DNA of 64,000 nucleotides, taken from assembly GCF_014131695.1 (NCBI RefSeq), contig NZ_CP036346.1:2976001-3040000 (forward strand). The letters are read 5' to 3'. Positions within the stretch are counted from its first letter, which is position 1. Each line of letters starts with the position of its first letter. Below, piece by piece: positions 27,168 to 38,079 of this stretch. A model generated the notes under the pieces. That model had not been told where the DNA came from. It saw nothing but the letters and a program-made list of their open reading frames with translations, and did no database searches. A program made the translations under genes and the position numbers. The stretch is from Thomasclavelia ramosa DSM 1402. Lineage in GTDB: Bacteria > Bacillota_I > Bacilli_A > Erysipelotrichales > Coprobacillaceae.

Positions 27168-29072
27168 ATGAAACTAAAAAAAAACGAATTAAAAATTATT
27201 CAATTATTATTAGCTTCACCAGACTACATTTCAACCTACGATATCGCTACCTCGACAGGAATTCCTCGTCGTTTAGTGCGTGATGAAATTAGTAACGTTA
27301 GAGTTATTTTGTCATCATTAAACCTTAATTTATTATCCAAGCCTTCAAAAGGTTATTTTATCGAAGGAAAGTCTTCTAAAGATTTAAGCCGATTGCAAAA
27401 CATTATTAATGATAATGAGCGTGATGAAAATAATGTTTTTCCAACTTTACCAAAAGATCGTAGAAATTATATTGCAAAAAGATTAATTGAAGAGGCCAGC
27501 TACATTAAATTAGAAACTTTCGCTAATGAATTATTAGTAAGTCGACCAACTGTTGCTAATGATGTCCTTCTTTTAAAAAAAGATATTCATAAATATGGTT
27601 TAACTTTAATTCAAAAACCAAATTACGGTATTAGTATTCAAGGAAGTGAAATTTCAAAAAGAAAAGTCTTAGCTGACTGGGTTTTTGAAAACTTAACACA
27701 ATCAGATATGTTTGGTGATTTCTTGGATGCCTATTTTAATTCTCCAGATTATCAAATCATTGAGATCATTAATCAGCATCAAATCATTATGAGCGATATT
27801 AGTTTGATTGACTTTTTAATTTGTTTCTCTATCGCTATTGCAAGGAATACGATCAATCATACGATTGATAGCCCAATCGCTAATTTCGAGCAATTCAAGG
27901 ATCGTTTTGAATATGCTACTGCTAAAGAATTAGGAAAATATGTTCAAGAACGTTTTAAAATTGATTTCAATGAATATGAGATTCAAAATATTACTATTTT
28001 ATTAATCTGTAAAAGGTCATCACGCGGCTTATCTGCTTCTCATGATGATAACGTAATTACCATTGCTAATGAAATTCTAGCGAGAATCAAAGCAGAAACA
28101 TTAATTACTTTTGATACTGATAAATTATTTAGAATCCTATCGCTATATATTGAAAATACTTTGATCAGACAAGCATATGTTGAAAAAATCCGTACCCCGG
28201 TATATGAAAATATTCAATATGAATATCCTCTACCATATCATTTAGCATCTATTGCATCAGCAACGATTCAACAACACTCCAAGATAAAGTTATCACGTAG
28301 TGAATTATCGGCATTTACAATACTCTTTAATAATGCTATTAACAATCAAAACAAGAAAAAGAAAAAAGTTTTATTGATCAATTGTATGAGTGGTTCTATG
28401 TTTACACTACATCGTTATCGGATTGAAACTGAATTAGCAGCACAATTAGTTATTACTAAATATACTCAATATTATCGAATCAATGAGGAGGACTTAAGTA
28501 ATTATGACTTAATTATTTCTTCAGTACCGATTCGTAAACAATTATCGATTCCTGTAATTAATACCAGTTATATGATTACTAATGATGATATCATTAGAAT
28601 CAAAAGCTATTTATCTTATTTATTCAATGATGAAGACCTTGTTTATTATTTTCATCCATATCTATATTCATCCAATGTTAAAGTCAAAAGCAAAAAGGGC
28701 GTCGCCTCAACTTTCTATCATTTATTAACATGTCTTTATCCAAATCTAAAAGATACTTTCAAATACGAGTTAAATAAACAGCATCGTTATACTTTGAACA
28801 CTTTCAATAATGTGATTGGGCTAATAAAACTAAATAAACCAATCAATGCCAATAACAATATCGTCGCAATTACTTTAAATGAACCAATCCTGTTTGATCA
28901 GCAGCAAATGCAGGTCATTATCCTCTTTTCATGTTTAGACAATAATAATATTATGTATAATACTTTATTTAATACGCTGAAAAATGTTGCTAATAATGAA
29001 CTTGATGTAAAAAAATTATTATCTCACTTATCGTATCCAGAGTTTCTCAGCGTAATCAAAAACAACAAATAG
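27168..29072 (+). CDS. PRD-domain transcriptional activator (LicR/MtlR type) with degenerate EIIA
   Basis: The 634-residue regulator has, in order, two amino-terminal helix-turn-helix domains (about 5-60 and 80-150), two PTS-regulation domains (about 175-400), an EIIB-like domain (LLINCMSGSMFTLHRYR, about 403) and an EIIA-like domain (about 500-634). LicR/MtlR proteins activate sugar operons according to phosphorylation by HPr and EII. Here the EIIA part lacks the usual histidine: the segment that should hold it reads NVIGLIKLNKPI. The EIIB cysteine is kept. It is divergent from the PTS IIC operon and probably activates it. Confidence 0.88.
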   Translation: MKLKKNELKIIQLLLASPDYISTYDIATSTGIPRRLVRDEISNVRVILSSLNLNLLSKPSKGYFIEGKSSKDLSRLQNIINDNERDENNVFPTLPKDRRNYIAKRLIEEASYIKLETFANELLVSRPTVANDVLLLKKDIHKYGLTLIQKPNYGISIQGSEISKRKVLADWVFENLTQSDMFGDFLDAYFNSPDYQIIEIINQHQIIMSDISLIDFLICFSIAIARNTINHTIDSPIANFEQFKDRFEYATAKELGKYVQERFKIDFNEYEIQNITILLICKRSSRGLSASHDDNVITIANEILARIKAETLITFDTDKLFRILSLYIENTLIRQAYVEKIRTPVYENIQYEYPLPYHLASIASATIQQHSKIKLSRSELSAFTILFNNAINNQNKKKKKVLLINCMSGSMFTLHRYRIETELAAQLVITKYTQYYRINEEDLSNYDLIISSVPIRKQLSIPVINTSYMITNDDIIRIKSYLSYLFNDEDLVYYFHPYLYSSNVKVKSKKGVASTFYHLLTCLYPNLKDTFKYELNKQHRYTLNTFNNVIGLIKLNKPINANNNIVAITLNEPILFDQQQMQVIILFSCLDNNNIMYNTLFNTLKNVANNELDVKKLLSHLSYPEFLSVIKNNK

Positions 29073-29097
29073 CTTTAAAAGCATTTGTTGTTTTTTC
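29061..29097 (+). terminator. Terminator of the PRD regulator
   Basis: AACAACAAAT and ATTTGTTGTT pair around a GCTTTAAAAGC core and are followed by TTTTTT. The stop codon lies within the stem. Confidence 0.88.
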
Positions 29098-29142
29098 ATT
29101 ACACTTTATTTTAGCTAAGAATTATATTATCAATGGCAGAGA

Positions 29143-29167
29143 TTATTAGTACAGGGAGGCACTAATA
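29143..29167. other. Small inverted repeat between convergent genes
   Basis: TATTAGT and ACTAATA, seven bases each and perfect, flank a ten-base GC-richer loop. There is no adjacent T run, so its role (weak terminator or RNA stem) is open. Confidence 0.35.
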
Positions 29168-29188
29168 GACAATACAATTCACTAACAG

Positions 29189-29644
29189 TTATTTACTTTT
29201 TTGTCTTTCTTCAATTTCTTTCAACATATCGATTCTAACTTGATGACGCCCACCTTCATACTCACCAGTTAACCAGGCATCAACAATCATTTTTGCAAGT
29301 TCAATTCCTACTACTCGTGCGCCAAAAGCCAGCATATTAGTATTATTATGCTCTCTTGATAATTTGGCTGAATATGGCTCACTACATGTCACACAGCGAA
29401 TTCCATTTACTTTGTTGGCAGCCAAAGAAATTCCTACGCCTGTTCCGCAGATTACGATACCTTTATCAACCTCACCATTTACAACTGCATTAGCGACCGC
29501 TTCACCAGAAACTGGATAATTAAATCTTTCACTGCTATCAGTACCATAATTGATTACTTCATAGCCATATTTTGCTTCAATATACTCTCTGATCACATTT
29601 TTATATTCAACCGCAACATGATCATTTCCAATTCCAATTTTCAT
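29189..29644 (-). CDS. rpiB: RpiB/LacAB-family sugar-phosphate isomerase
   Basis: The 151-residue isomerase has the RpiB signatures: IGNDHVAVEYKN at the start, the active-site Cys in VICGTGVGISLAANK, CSEPYSAKLSREHNNTN and the carboxy GGRHQVRIDML. The family includes ribose-5-phosphate isomerase B, allose-6-phosphate isomerase and the LacAB galactose-6-phosphate isomerase. It is the last gene of an operon with an AlsE-like epimerase. This favours action on allose-6-phosphate or a similar hexose phosphate over the ribose pathway (inference). It follows the GH1 gene by 15 bases. Confidence 0.88.
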   Translation of the reverse strand: MKIGIGNDHVAVEYKNVIREYIEAKYGYEVINYGTDSSERFNYPVSGEAVANAVVNGEVDKGIVICGTGVGISLAANKVNGIRCVTCSEPYSAKLSREHNNTNMLAFGARVVGIELAKMIVDAWLTGEYEGGRHQVRIDMLKEIEERQKSK

Positions 29645-29659
29645 AACTTTCTCCTGACT

Positions 29660-31126
29660 CTAATCTAGATCTTCACCATTGCTGGCAATTACCTTCTTAT
29701 ACCAATAGAATGAATCTTTTCTTGAGCGATGTAGATCACCATTTCCTTGATCATCCATATCAACATAGATAAATCCATATTTTTTATCCATTTGCCCGGT
29801 ACCCGCACTTACTAAGTCGATACATCCCCAAGTTGTATAACCAAATAGGTTTACACCTTCTTCGACTGCTTCTTTCATGCATTGAATATGTCGACGATGA
29901 TAATCAATTCTTGCCGAATCATGACAAATACCATCTTCACCCTCAGTTTCAATCAGTCCAATACCATTTTCAACATCAAATAACGGTACTTGATAACGAT
30001 CATTTAAAATGTGCAAGAAATGTTTAAATCCTAACGGATCAATTTGCCAACCCCAAGCATTTGCTTCAAGATACGGATTTTTAACACTTCCTAAAATGTT
30101 TCCTCCAGTAATATCCAATTGTTCTTCATTATGAGTAGTAATTACCCCCGAAGCATAATAAGAAAATCCTAAAAAGTCTGCTTTTCCTTCTTTTAAATCC
30201 TTTTTATCTTGTTCTGTAATTTCTGGAGTAAAATTCCACTCTTCCCAAATTCTTTTAGCATAAGGTGGATATTCTCCCCTTATTTGAGTATCTGCACTAT
30301 ATCCAAAGAAATCTTGGAAACGTTTATATTGTGCAAATGCATCTTTTGGATCAGGAGTAAGTGGATAATTCATATTTCCACAAATCATTGCACCAACTTT
30401 AAGATCTTTATCAATTTCATGAGCAACAATAGTTGCCCTAGCAGCCGCAACCAATTGATTGTGCAAATAAGCTAGATCTCTTTTAGCTTTATCTTTAGGA
30501 GTATCATTTAATGGCATAATGATATTAATTTCATTAAATGTCATCCATTTATTTACCAAATCTTTATATTCAGTAAAACAAACTCGTGCAAATTCAACAA
30601 ATTCGTCAATCATTGCCCGATTGCGCCAACCACCGTGTTGTTCAAGAAGAGAAACCGGTTCATCATATTTATACAGTGTAATAACTGGATCCATACCATA
30701 CTTTCTACATTCTTCAAAAACACTACGATAGAATTCAACGCCTTCTTGATTAACACCCCCCTTAATACCATGAGGATAAATACGAGCCCATGATATAGAT
30801 GTATTAAATGTTGTATATCCCATTTCTGCTAACAAGGCAATATCTTCTTTATAACGATGATAAAAATCACTAGCCACATGGTTAGTATAATGTAAATCAT
30901 CAAATAACTGAAACTTACACCCTTCTGGTAATTCATCAACTGCTTCCCAGTCTTTATGCACTTTTTTACCCTCTTGGTCTAAATACCAAATTTGACGACG
31001 TTCTTTAGCTGAACCAGCTGTGCAATAATCTACTAATACTGGTGATTTTCCACCTTCATTCCAACCACCTTCAATTTGAGCAGCACTAATTGAACCACCC
31101 CATAAAAAACCTTTTGGAAAACTCAT
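29660..31126 (-). CDS. GH1 6-phospho-beta-glucosidase
   Basis: The 488-residue enzyme starts [19 protein letters not shown], with acid/base Glu in MTFNEINII, nucleophile Glu in LFDVENGIGL, and the phospho-binding end [16 protein letters not shown] with KDSFYWYKK. It is close to the GH1 at 17848-19299, sharing long stretches. In the operon it sits between a PTS IIB and an RpiB-type isomerase, with an AlsE-like epimerase at the head. The aglycone or second sugar is therefore probably a rare hexose phosphate rather than only glucose. Confidence 0.93.
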   Translation of the reverse strand: MSFPKGFLWGGSISAAQIEGGWNEGGKSPVLVDYCTAGSAKERRQIWYLDQEGKKVHKDWEAVDELPEGCKFQLFDDLHYTNHVASDFYHRYKEDIALLAEMGYTTFNTSISWARIYPHGIKGGVNQEGVEFYRSVFEECRKYGMDPVITLYKYDEPVSLLEQHGGWRNRAMIDEFVEFARVCFTEYKDLVNKWMTFNEINIIMPLNDTPKDKAKRDLAYLHNQLVAAARATIVAHEIDKDLKVGAMICGNMNYPLTPDPKDAFAQYKRFQDFFGYSADTQIRGEYPPYAKRIWEEWNFTPEITEQDKKDLKEGKADFLGFSYYASGVITTHNEEQLDITGGNILGSVKNPYLEANAWGWQIDPLGFKHFLHILNDRYQVPLFDVENGIGLIETEGEDGICHDSARIDYHRRHIQCMKEAVEEGVNLFGYTTWGCIDLVSAGTGQMDKKYGFIYVDMDDQGNGDLHRSRKDSFYWYKKVIASNGEDLD

Positions 31127-31162
31127 AATAAACCTCCTAAAATTTATTTTAATTTAATCTTA

Positions 31163-31462
31163 TTACCCTTCAATCAATTTTAAAGCAGTATCCAAAACCT
31201 TATTACCATTCATCATTCCATAATCTTGCATATTAATAACTTCAACCGGCTTATTTGGATATTTAGCCTTAACATTCTTTAATTCATAACGCACCTGTGG
31301 GCCTAATAAAATCACATCTGCAGCATCTCCAAATTGATCGATACTCCCAACTGGATGTGCTTCAATATTAATCCCGATTCCTTTTGCTGCAGCCGCTTCG
31401 TTCATTCGATTTACAAGTAGACTTGTTGACATTCCAGCTGCACATACTAACAAAATATTCAT
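31163..31462 (-). CDS. PTS lactose/cellobiose-class IIB subunit
   Basis: This intact 99-residue IIB has the phospho-Cys in LLVCAAGMSTSLLVNRM (Cys7) and the family stretch ADVILLGPQVRYELKN, then VINMQDYGMMNGNKVLDTAL. It passes phosphate from IIA to the sugar at IIC. No IIC or IIA lies in this operon, while the IIC operon at 25586 has only a broken IIB. The most economical reading is that this subunit serves that IIC. Confidence 0.93.
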   Translation of the reverse strand: MNILLVCAAGMSTSLLVNRMNEAAAAKGIGINIEAHPVGSIDQFGDAADVILLGPQVRYELKNVKAKYPNKPVEVINMQDYGMMNGNKVLDTALKLIEG

Positions 31463-31477
31463 TTTATCCTTCCTCCT

Positions 31478-32131
31478 TTATAACTTTCTTAATTCTGTAA
31501 TAATCTCTTTATAACTTTTTTCTTTGCCAAACAACGCACTAGTTCCTAAAATAAATCCTTTAACGCCTACCTTTGATAACATCGCGATTTTTTCTGGTGA
31601 ACAAGCACCATCGATCATTACCTGATAGCCGCCATAGTTAGAGGCAGCATCAACAAACTGCCGGAATTTTGGAGTGACAAAATCTAAATATTTTTGTCCT
31701 GCAAAACCTGGGTTAACACTCATTAGCATGACATAATCACATAAATACAAAAGTTCTTTAACTGTTTCAAAAGATGTTCCCGGATTCAAAGCAATTCCTG
31801 CTTTTGCTCCAGCATCTTTAATCTTTTGTAATGTTCGGCAAGCATGCTTATCAGTCTCTGGATGAATATAAATAATCTTTACGCCTAAAGCTGCGAATTT
31901 CTCAATATAATCACTTGGGTTGACGACCATTAGATGCACATCACATGGTTTCGTTGCTTGTTTACATATATACTCAATATCTTGCAGACCCATCCCAAAA
32001 TTTGGAACATAGCTACCATCCATAACATCTAGATGAAAAAAATCAATCCCACCTTCTTCTAACTCTTTTATTTCCTTTTCAAGATTGCCAAAATTAGCAC
32101 ACATCATTGATGGACATAATAGTTTCTCCAT
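31478..32131 (-). CDS. alsE: AlsE-like D-allulose-6-phosphate 3-epimerase (ribulose-phosphate epimerase family)
   Basis: The 217-residue TIM-barrel epimerase has metal ligands in FFHLDVMDG, DVHLMV and VMIDGACS, and the catalytic region MSVNPGFAGQKY. The stretch IYIHPET replaces the HVE seen in ribulose-5-phosphate epimerases and matches AlsE, which turns D-allulose-6-phosphate into fructose-6-phosphate. It is first in the operon alsE-IIB-GH1-rpiB, behind two to three LacI operators. The AlsE assignment is likely but rests on this motif and on the neighbours. Confidence 0.8.
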   Translation of the reverse strand: MEKLLCPSMMCANFGNLEKEIKELEEGGIDFFHLDVMDGSYVPNFGMGLQDIEYICKQATKPCDVHLMVVNPSDYIEKFAALGVKIIYIHPETDKHACRTLQKIKDAGAKAGIALNPGTSFETVKELLYLCDYVMLMSVNPGFAGQKYLDFVTPKFRQFVDAASNYGGYQVMIDGACSPEKIAMLSKVGVKGFILGTSALFGKEKSYKEIITELRKL

Positions 32132-32150
32132 ACAATCCTCCTATATTTTG

Positions 32151-32163
32151 AGTAAACGTTTAC
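32151..32163. promoter_or_regulatory. LacI-type operator A
   Basis: AGTAAACGTTTAC lies 20 bases upstream of the alsE start, downstream of the predicted minus-strand -10 box (TATAAT at 32181-32186). Confidence 0.7.
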
Positions 32164-32195
32164 CTTTCGTTCATACTCCTATTATATATATCTTG

Positions 32196-32208
32196 AGTAA
32201 ACGTTTCC
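32196..32208. promoter_or_regulatory. LacI-type operator B
   Basis: AGTAAACGTTTCC overlaps the -35 region of the alsE operon promoter and starts 45 bases from operator A. Confidence 0.65.
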
Positions 32209-32263
32209 ACATATATCCATGGCACAATATGTGCCGTTGTATTTATTCACCTTTTTCTTTGTG

Positions 32264-32276
32264 AGTAAGCGATTAC
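32264..32276. promoter_or_regulatory. LacI-type operator C (weaker)
   Basis: AGTAAGCGATTAC resembles the operators A and B with two changes in the core. It lies 56 bases ahead of the LacI gene and could serve autoregulation. Confidence 0.5.
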
Positions 32277-32331
32277 ATTTTATTGAAAATATCTATTTTT
32301 TAATCTATAATGAAAATGGAGGGGAACAAAA

Positions 32332-33351
32332 ATGGTAAAGAAAAAAAATATTTCAATTAAGGAAATAGCTAAGTTAGCTGATGTCTCTGTCGCCACTGTT
32401 TCTAGAGTTATCAACAATAATGGCCGCTTTTCTGATAAAACTAAAGAGAAGGTCGAAACAATTATTAAAGAATATGGTTATACTGCTAATATTGCCGCCA
32501 AAAGCTTACGGACATCAAAATCAAAAACAATCGGATTAATTGTTCCAAACATCGATAATGAATGGTTTTCACAGTTAGCATTAGATATCGAAAACTATTT
32601 TTTTAAACACAATTATTCAGTATTTATTTGTAATACCTCACAAAATGAAGAAAAAGAAGTTGCTTATTTCAAATCACTAGATTCTAAATTAGTGGACGGA
32701 ATCATCTGCATTTCAGGAATTGAAACAATCCCATCAGATTCATTAACTCGTGACATCCCAATTGTTTGTATTGATCGAAAACCCAAAGATCATAGTAATG
32801 CCTACTATGTTGAATCTAATCACTATTTAGGGGGATATTTAGCAACTGAAGAACTAATTCAACAAGGGTGTAAAAATATTGCAATCGTATCACGAAATAA
32901 GTCATTATCCGTCAACAAGCAGCGTTTAATGGGCTATCGTCAAGCTTTAAAAGATTATCAATTACAAGAAAACAAACAGCTAGAATTATTATTGGATATT
33001 GAACAAGCTAATTACGAAGGGGCTAAAGAAGCAATTAATCAATTAATTAAAAACAATATTCCTTTTGATGGTGTCTTTGCAACTAATGATTGGCGTGCTT
33101 ATGGGGTACTTGTAGGACTTTTAGAAAACAATGTTAAAGTCCCTGATGAAGTTAAGATCATTGGTTTTGATGATATTTTCATTTCTGCATCCAGCCACCC
33201 ATCACTTTCAACAATCAAGCAGAACATTCCTGCTTTAACTAAAACAGCTTGTAGTTTACTTTTAGATTTAATGAATGATATTGCTATCAATGATGAAAAA
33301 AAGCAATTTATTTTGCCAGTCGAAGTTATTCGACGAGATTCAACTAGTTGA
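32332..33351 (+). CDS. LacI-family transcriptional repressor
   Basis: The 339-residue repressor has the LacI helix-turn-helix ISIKEIAKLADVSVATVSRV (about residues 6-25, read in two helices), the hinge helix region AAKSLRTSKSKTIGLIVPN and a ribose-binding-like effector domain ending ILPVEVIRRDST. GGAGGG lies ahead of the ATG. It is divergent from alsE-IIB-GH1-rpiB and has three operators in the shared region. The same operator word also covers the promoter of the PRD regulator 5 kb away, so both operons probably form one regulon. Confidence 0.93.
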   Translation: MVKKKNISIKEIAKLADVSVATVSRVINNNGRFSDKTKEKVETIIKEYGYTANIAAKSLRTSKSKTIGLIVPNIDNEWFSQLALDIENYFFKHNYSVFICNTSQNEEKEVAYFKSLDSKLVDGIICISGIETIPSDSLTRDIPIVCIDRKPKDHSNAYYVESNHYLGGYLATEELIQQGCKNIAIVSRNKSLSVNKQRLMGYRQALKDYQLQENKQLELLLDIEQANYEGAKEAINQLIKNNIPFDGVFATNDWRAYGVLVGLLENNVKVPDEVKIIGFDDIFISASSHPSLSTIKQNIPALTKTACSLLLDLMNDIAINDEKKQFILPVEVIRRDSTS

Positions 33352-33381
33352 TTATAATACTCTTTTAAACTTATACGTGAT

Positions 33382-33435
33382 ATGCTCCCTTTTAAAGAAC
33401 AAATAATCTTGTTGTTTAGAAGAGAGCATTTTATT
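33382..33435 (+). terminator. Terminator of the lacI-type gene
   Basis: ATGCTC with CTTTTAAA pairs with TTTAGAAG and GAGCAT; TTTTATTT follows. Confidence 0.6.
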
Positions 33436-33484
33436 TAATTAAAAAGCTAGAGATATTTCTCTAATTTTTAATGGTTTATTTAAA

Positions 33485-33750
33485 TCACACAAACGAATTT
33501 TCAATTAAATCACCAACCTTAGGATCTAAAATATTATAATTTTCTTTCCATAAATCTATTTTACACTGACAAAACTCATAGAAATCTTTTCTAGTATTAA
33601 AGTCTTTGATTATTAAATGATTATCATTAAATTCCGCAATAACAGACGGTGCATAGTTAGAGATATACTTAAAATCACTTTGCTCATTACATCGCATAAA
33701 TGAATGAAAAATATTTCTTTTCGCTAACTGAAAAAATCTGCACTATTCAT
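33485..33750 (-). pseudogene. Small hypothetical gene with a one-base frameshift in a T tract
   Basis: A well-placed start (ATG at 33750, with AAAGGGGAA upstream) opens a frame reading MNSADFF, which meets a stop after a run of six Ts. One additional T would join it to an open frame continuing as QLAKRNIFHSFMRCNE and on to 33485, giving about 88 residues. The downstream part has DFKYISNYAPSVIAEFNDN and ILDPKVGDLIENSF. I do not recognise the protein. It may be a true pseudogene, a phase-variable T tract or a sequencing error; translation could also begin at the internal ATG at 33697. Confidence 0.55.
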
Positions 33751-33896
33751 AATCCATTCCCCTTTGGTCTCAAATAACATTCTATTTTAGTATATTAAAC
33801 TAATTAAATTCTTCTCTTTAAGATTATCTCACTACTATACATTATCTGCGAATTAAAATTATGTCTCATATTATGCCAATACTTTTAAATCAAGTA

Positions 33897-33928
33897 ATTA
33901 AAAAGAGCCCTTCACAGACCCTTTTAAA
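33897..33928 (-). terminator. Terminator of the uxuA/GH1 operon
   Basis: On the minus strand AAAAGGGTC pairs with GGCTCTTTT (two wobble pairs) and runs into TTTTT, just after the GH1 stop. Confidence 0.65.
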
Positions 33929-33933
33929 TATAT

Positions 33934-36851
<2,918 letters not shown>

Positions 36852-37018
36852 ATTTTTCTCCATTTCCCCACGCTACGCGCATGGACACAAATATTTCTTG
36901 AAAACATTCTAGTTCTTTCTACTCTTCCTATCCCCCTGCTATAATGAAAGAGAGGTGGTATACTACAGAGCACGATAAGGAGAGCAGGTAACTCTACTCG
37001 TTAGAATATCCTGTGTAA
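36852..37018. other. Intergenic stretch between uxuA and the divergent GH1
   Basis: No gene is visible. A CGCGTAGCG-like GC-rich patch near 36873-36883 and a GGTGGTATAC/GTATACCACC-type dyad near 36956 stand out from the AT-rich background. They do not form a clear terminator, so a separate promoter for the GH1 genes is possible. Confidence 0.35.
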
Positions 37019-38062
37019 TTATAAGTCGCCGTCATCTTTCAAAGCATCAATAATCCCCCCAAGATACATAGCCCCCAAACCTCTATCGTATAAACCATAT
37101 CCCGGTTTACCAGTTTCTCCCCATATCATTCGACCATGATCCGGTCTTATATATCCTTCAAAACCTACTTCAATATATGCACGCATAATTTCCACCATAT
37201 CTAAAGACCCACATCTTGAATAGTGGGCACTTTCTTCAAAAGAACCATCATCTAATATTTTTACATTTCTAATATGTGCAAAATGAATTCTTCTCATTTT
37301 TCCATATTTTCTAATTAACAACGGAATATCATTAAAAGAAGCACACCCTAATGATCCACTGCACAACGTTAAGCCATGATGGCTATCATCATATAACGAT
37401 AAAAATCTATCTAAATTTTTTTCATTTGTAATAATACGTGGAATCTCAAAAATAGACCAAGGCGGATCATCGGGATGAATGGCCATGTTAACATCACACT
37501 CAACAGCAACTGGTAAGATCTCTTTTATAAAATATTTAAGATTTTCCCATAATCCTTCCTCACCCAACTCTTTGTATGCTGTAATTAATTCACTCACTTC
37601 CATTACTGAATAAGAAGTATCCCAACCCGGTAAAGATAGTTTCGTTGGGTCTAATTGAGCAACTTCATTTTTGTAATAGACTAATGCTTTCGAACCATCA
37701 TTTAATTGATGATCAACAGAAGATCTAGTCCAATCAAAAACAGGCATAAAATTATAACAAATGCATTTAATTCCGCATTTAGCAAGATTTCTAATTGTTT
37801 GTTTATAATTATCTATATACCTTTGATAATCATTTCTCTTTAATTTAATATCCTCATGCACCGGAACACTTTCAATAACTTCCAGCTCTAAGCCAACTAA
37901 ATTTACTTCGGCTTTTAGCTTTTCAATCTTTTCAATCGGCCATACTTCTCCGACCGGTATATCATATACTGCACTCACAATTCCTGTGATATTAGGAATT
38001 TGTTTAATATATTCTAAACTTACAGGATCATCCGTTCCATACCAGCGAAATGTCATTTTCAT
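37019..38062 (-). CDS. uxuA: Mannonate dehydratase
   Basis: UxuA converts D-mannonate to 2-keto-3-deoxygluconate in the glucuronate pathway. The 347-residue length fits Gram-positive enzymes, and the sequence has MTFRWYGTDDPVSLEYIKQ, FDWTRS, metal-site stretches AIHPDDPPW, CSGSLG and RIHFAHIRNVK, and RPDHGRMIWGE near the end. The start at 38062 follows AAGGAG by nine bases. It lies 17 bases after an IclR gene and precedes two GH1 genes. No uxaC, uxuB, kdgK or kdgA is in the window. Confidence 0.96.
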   Translation of the reverse strand: MKMTFRWYGTDDPVSLEYIKQIPNITGIVSAVYDIPVGEVWPIEKIEKLKAEVNLVGLELEVIESVPVHEDIKLKRNDYQRYIDNYKQTIRNLAKCGIKCICYNFMPVFDWTRSSVDHQLNDGSKALVYYKNEVAQLDPTKLSLPGWDTSYSVMEVSELITAYKELGEEGLWENLKYFIKEILPVAVECDVNMAIHPDDPPWSIFEIPRIITNEKNLDRFLSLYDDSHHGLTLCSGSLGCASFNDIPLLIRKYGKMRRIHFAHIRNVKILDDGSFEESAHYSRCGSLDMVEIMRAYIEVGFEGYIRPDHGRMIWGETGKPGYGLYDRGLGAMYLGGIIDALKDDGDL

Positions 38063-38079
38063 AATTACCAACTCCTTCC

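Noticed and set aside
29189-29644. rpiB as lacA or lacB of the tagatose-6-phosphate pathway
   Set aside because: LacA and LacB act as a pair; there is a single gene here, far from lacEFG and in an operon with an AlsE-like epimerase.
36956-36990. Mobile-element end near uxuA
   Set aside because: The dyad is short, and no transposase remnant or matching partner end was found.
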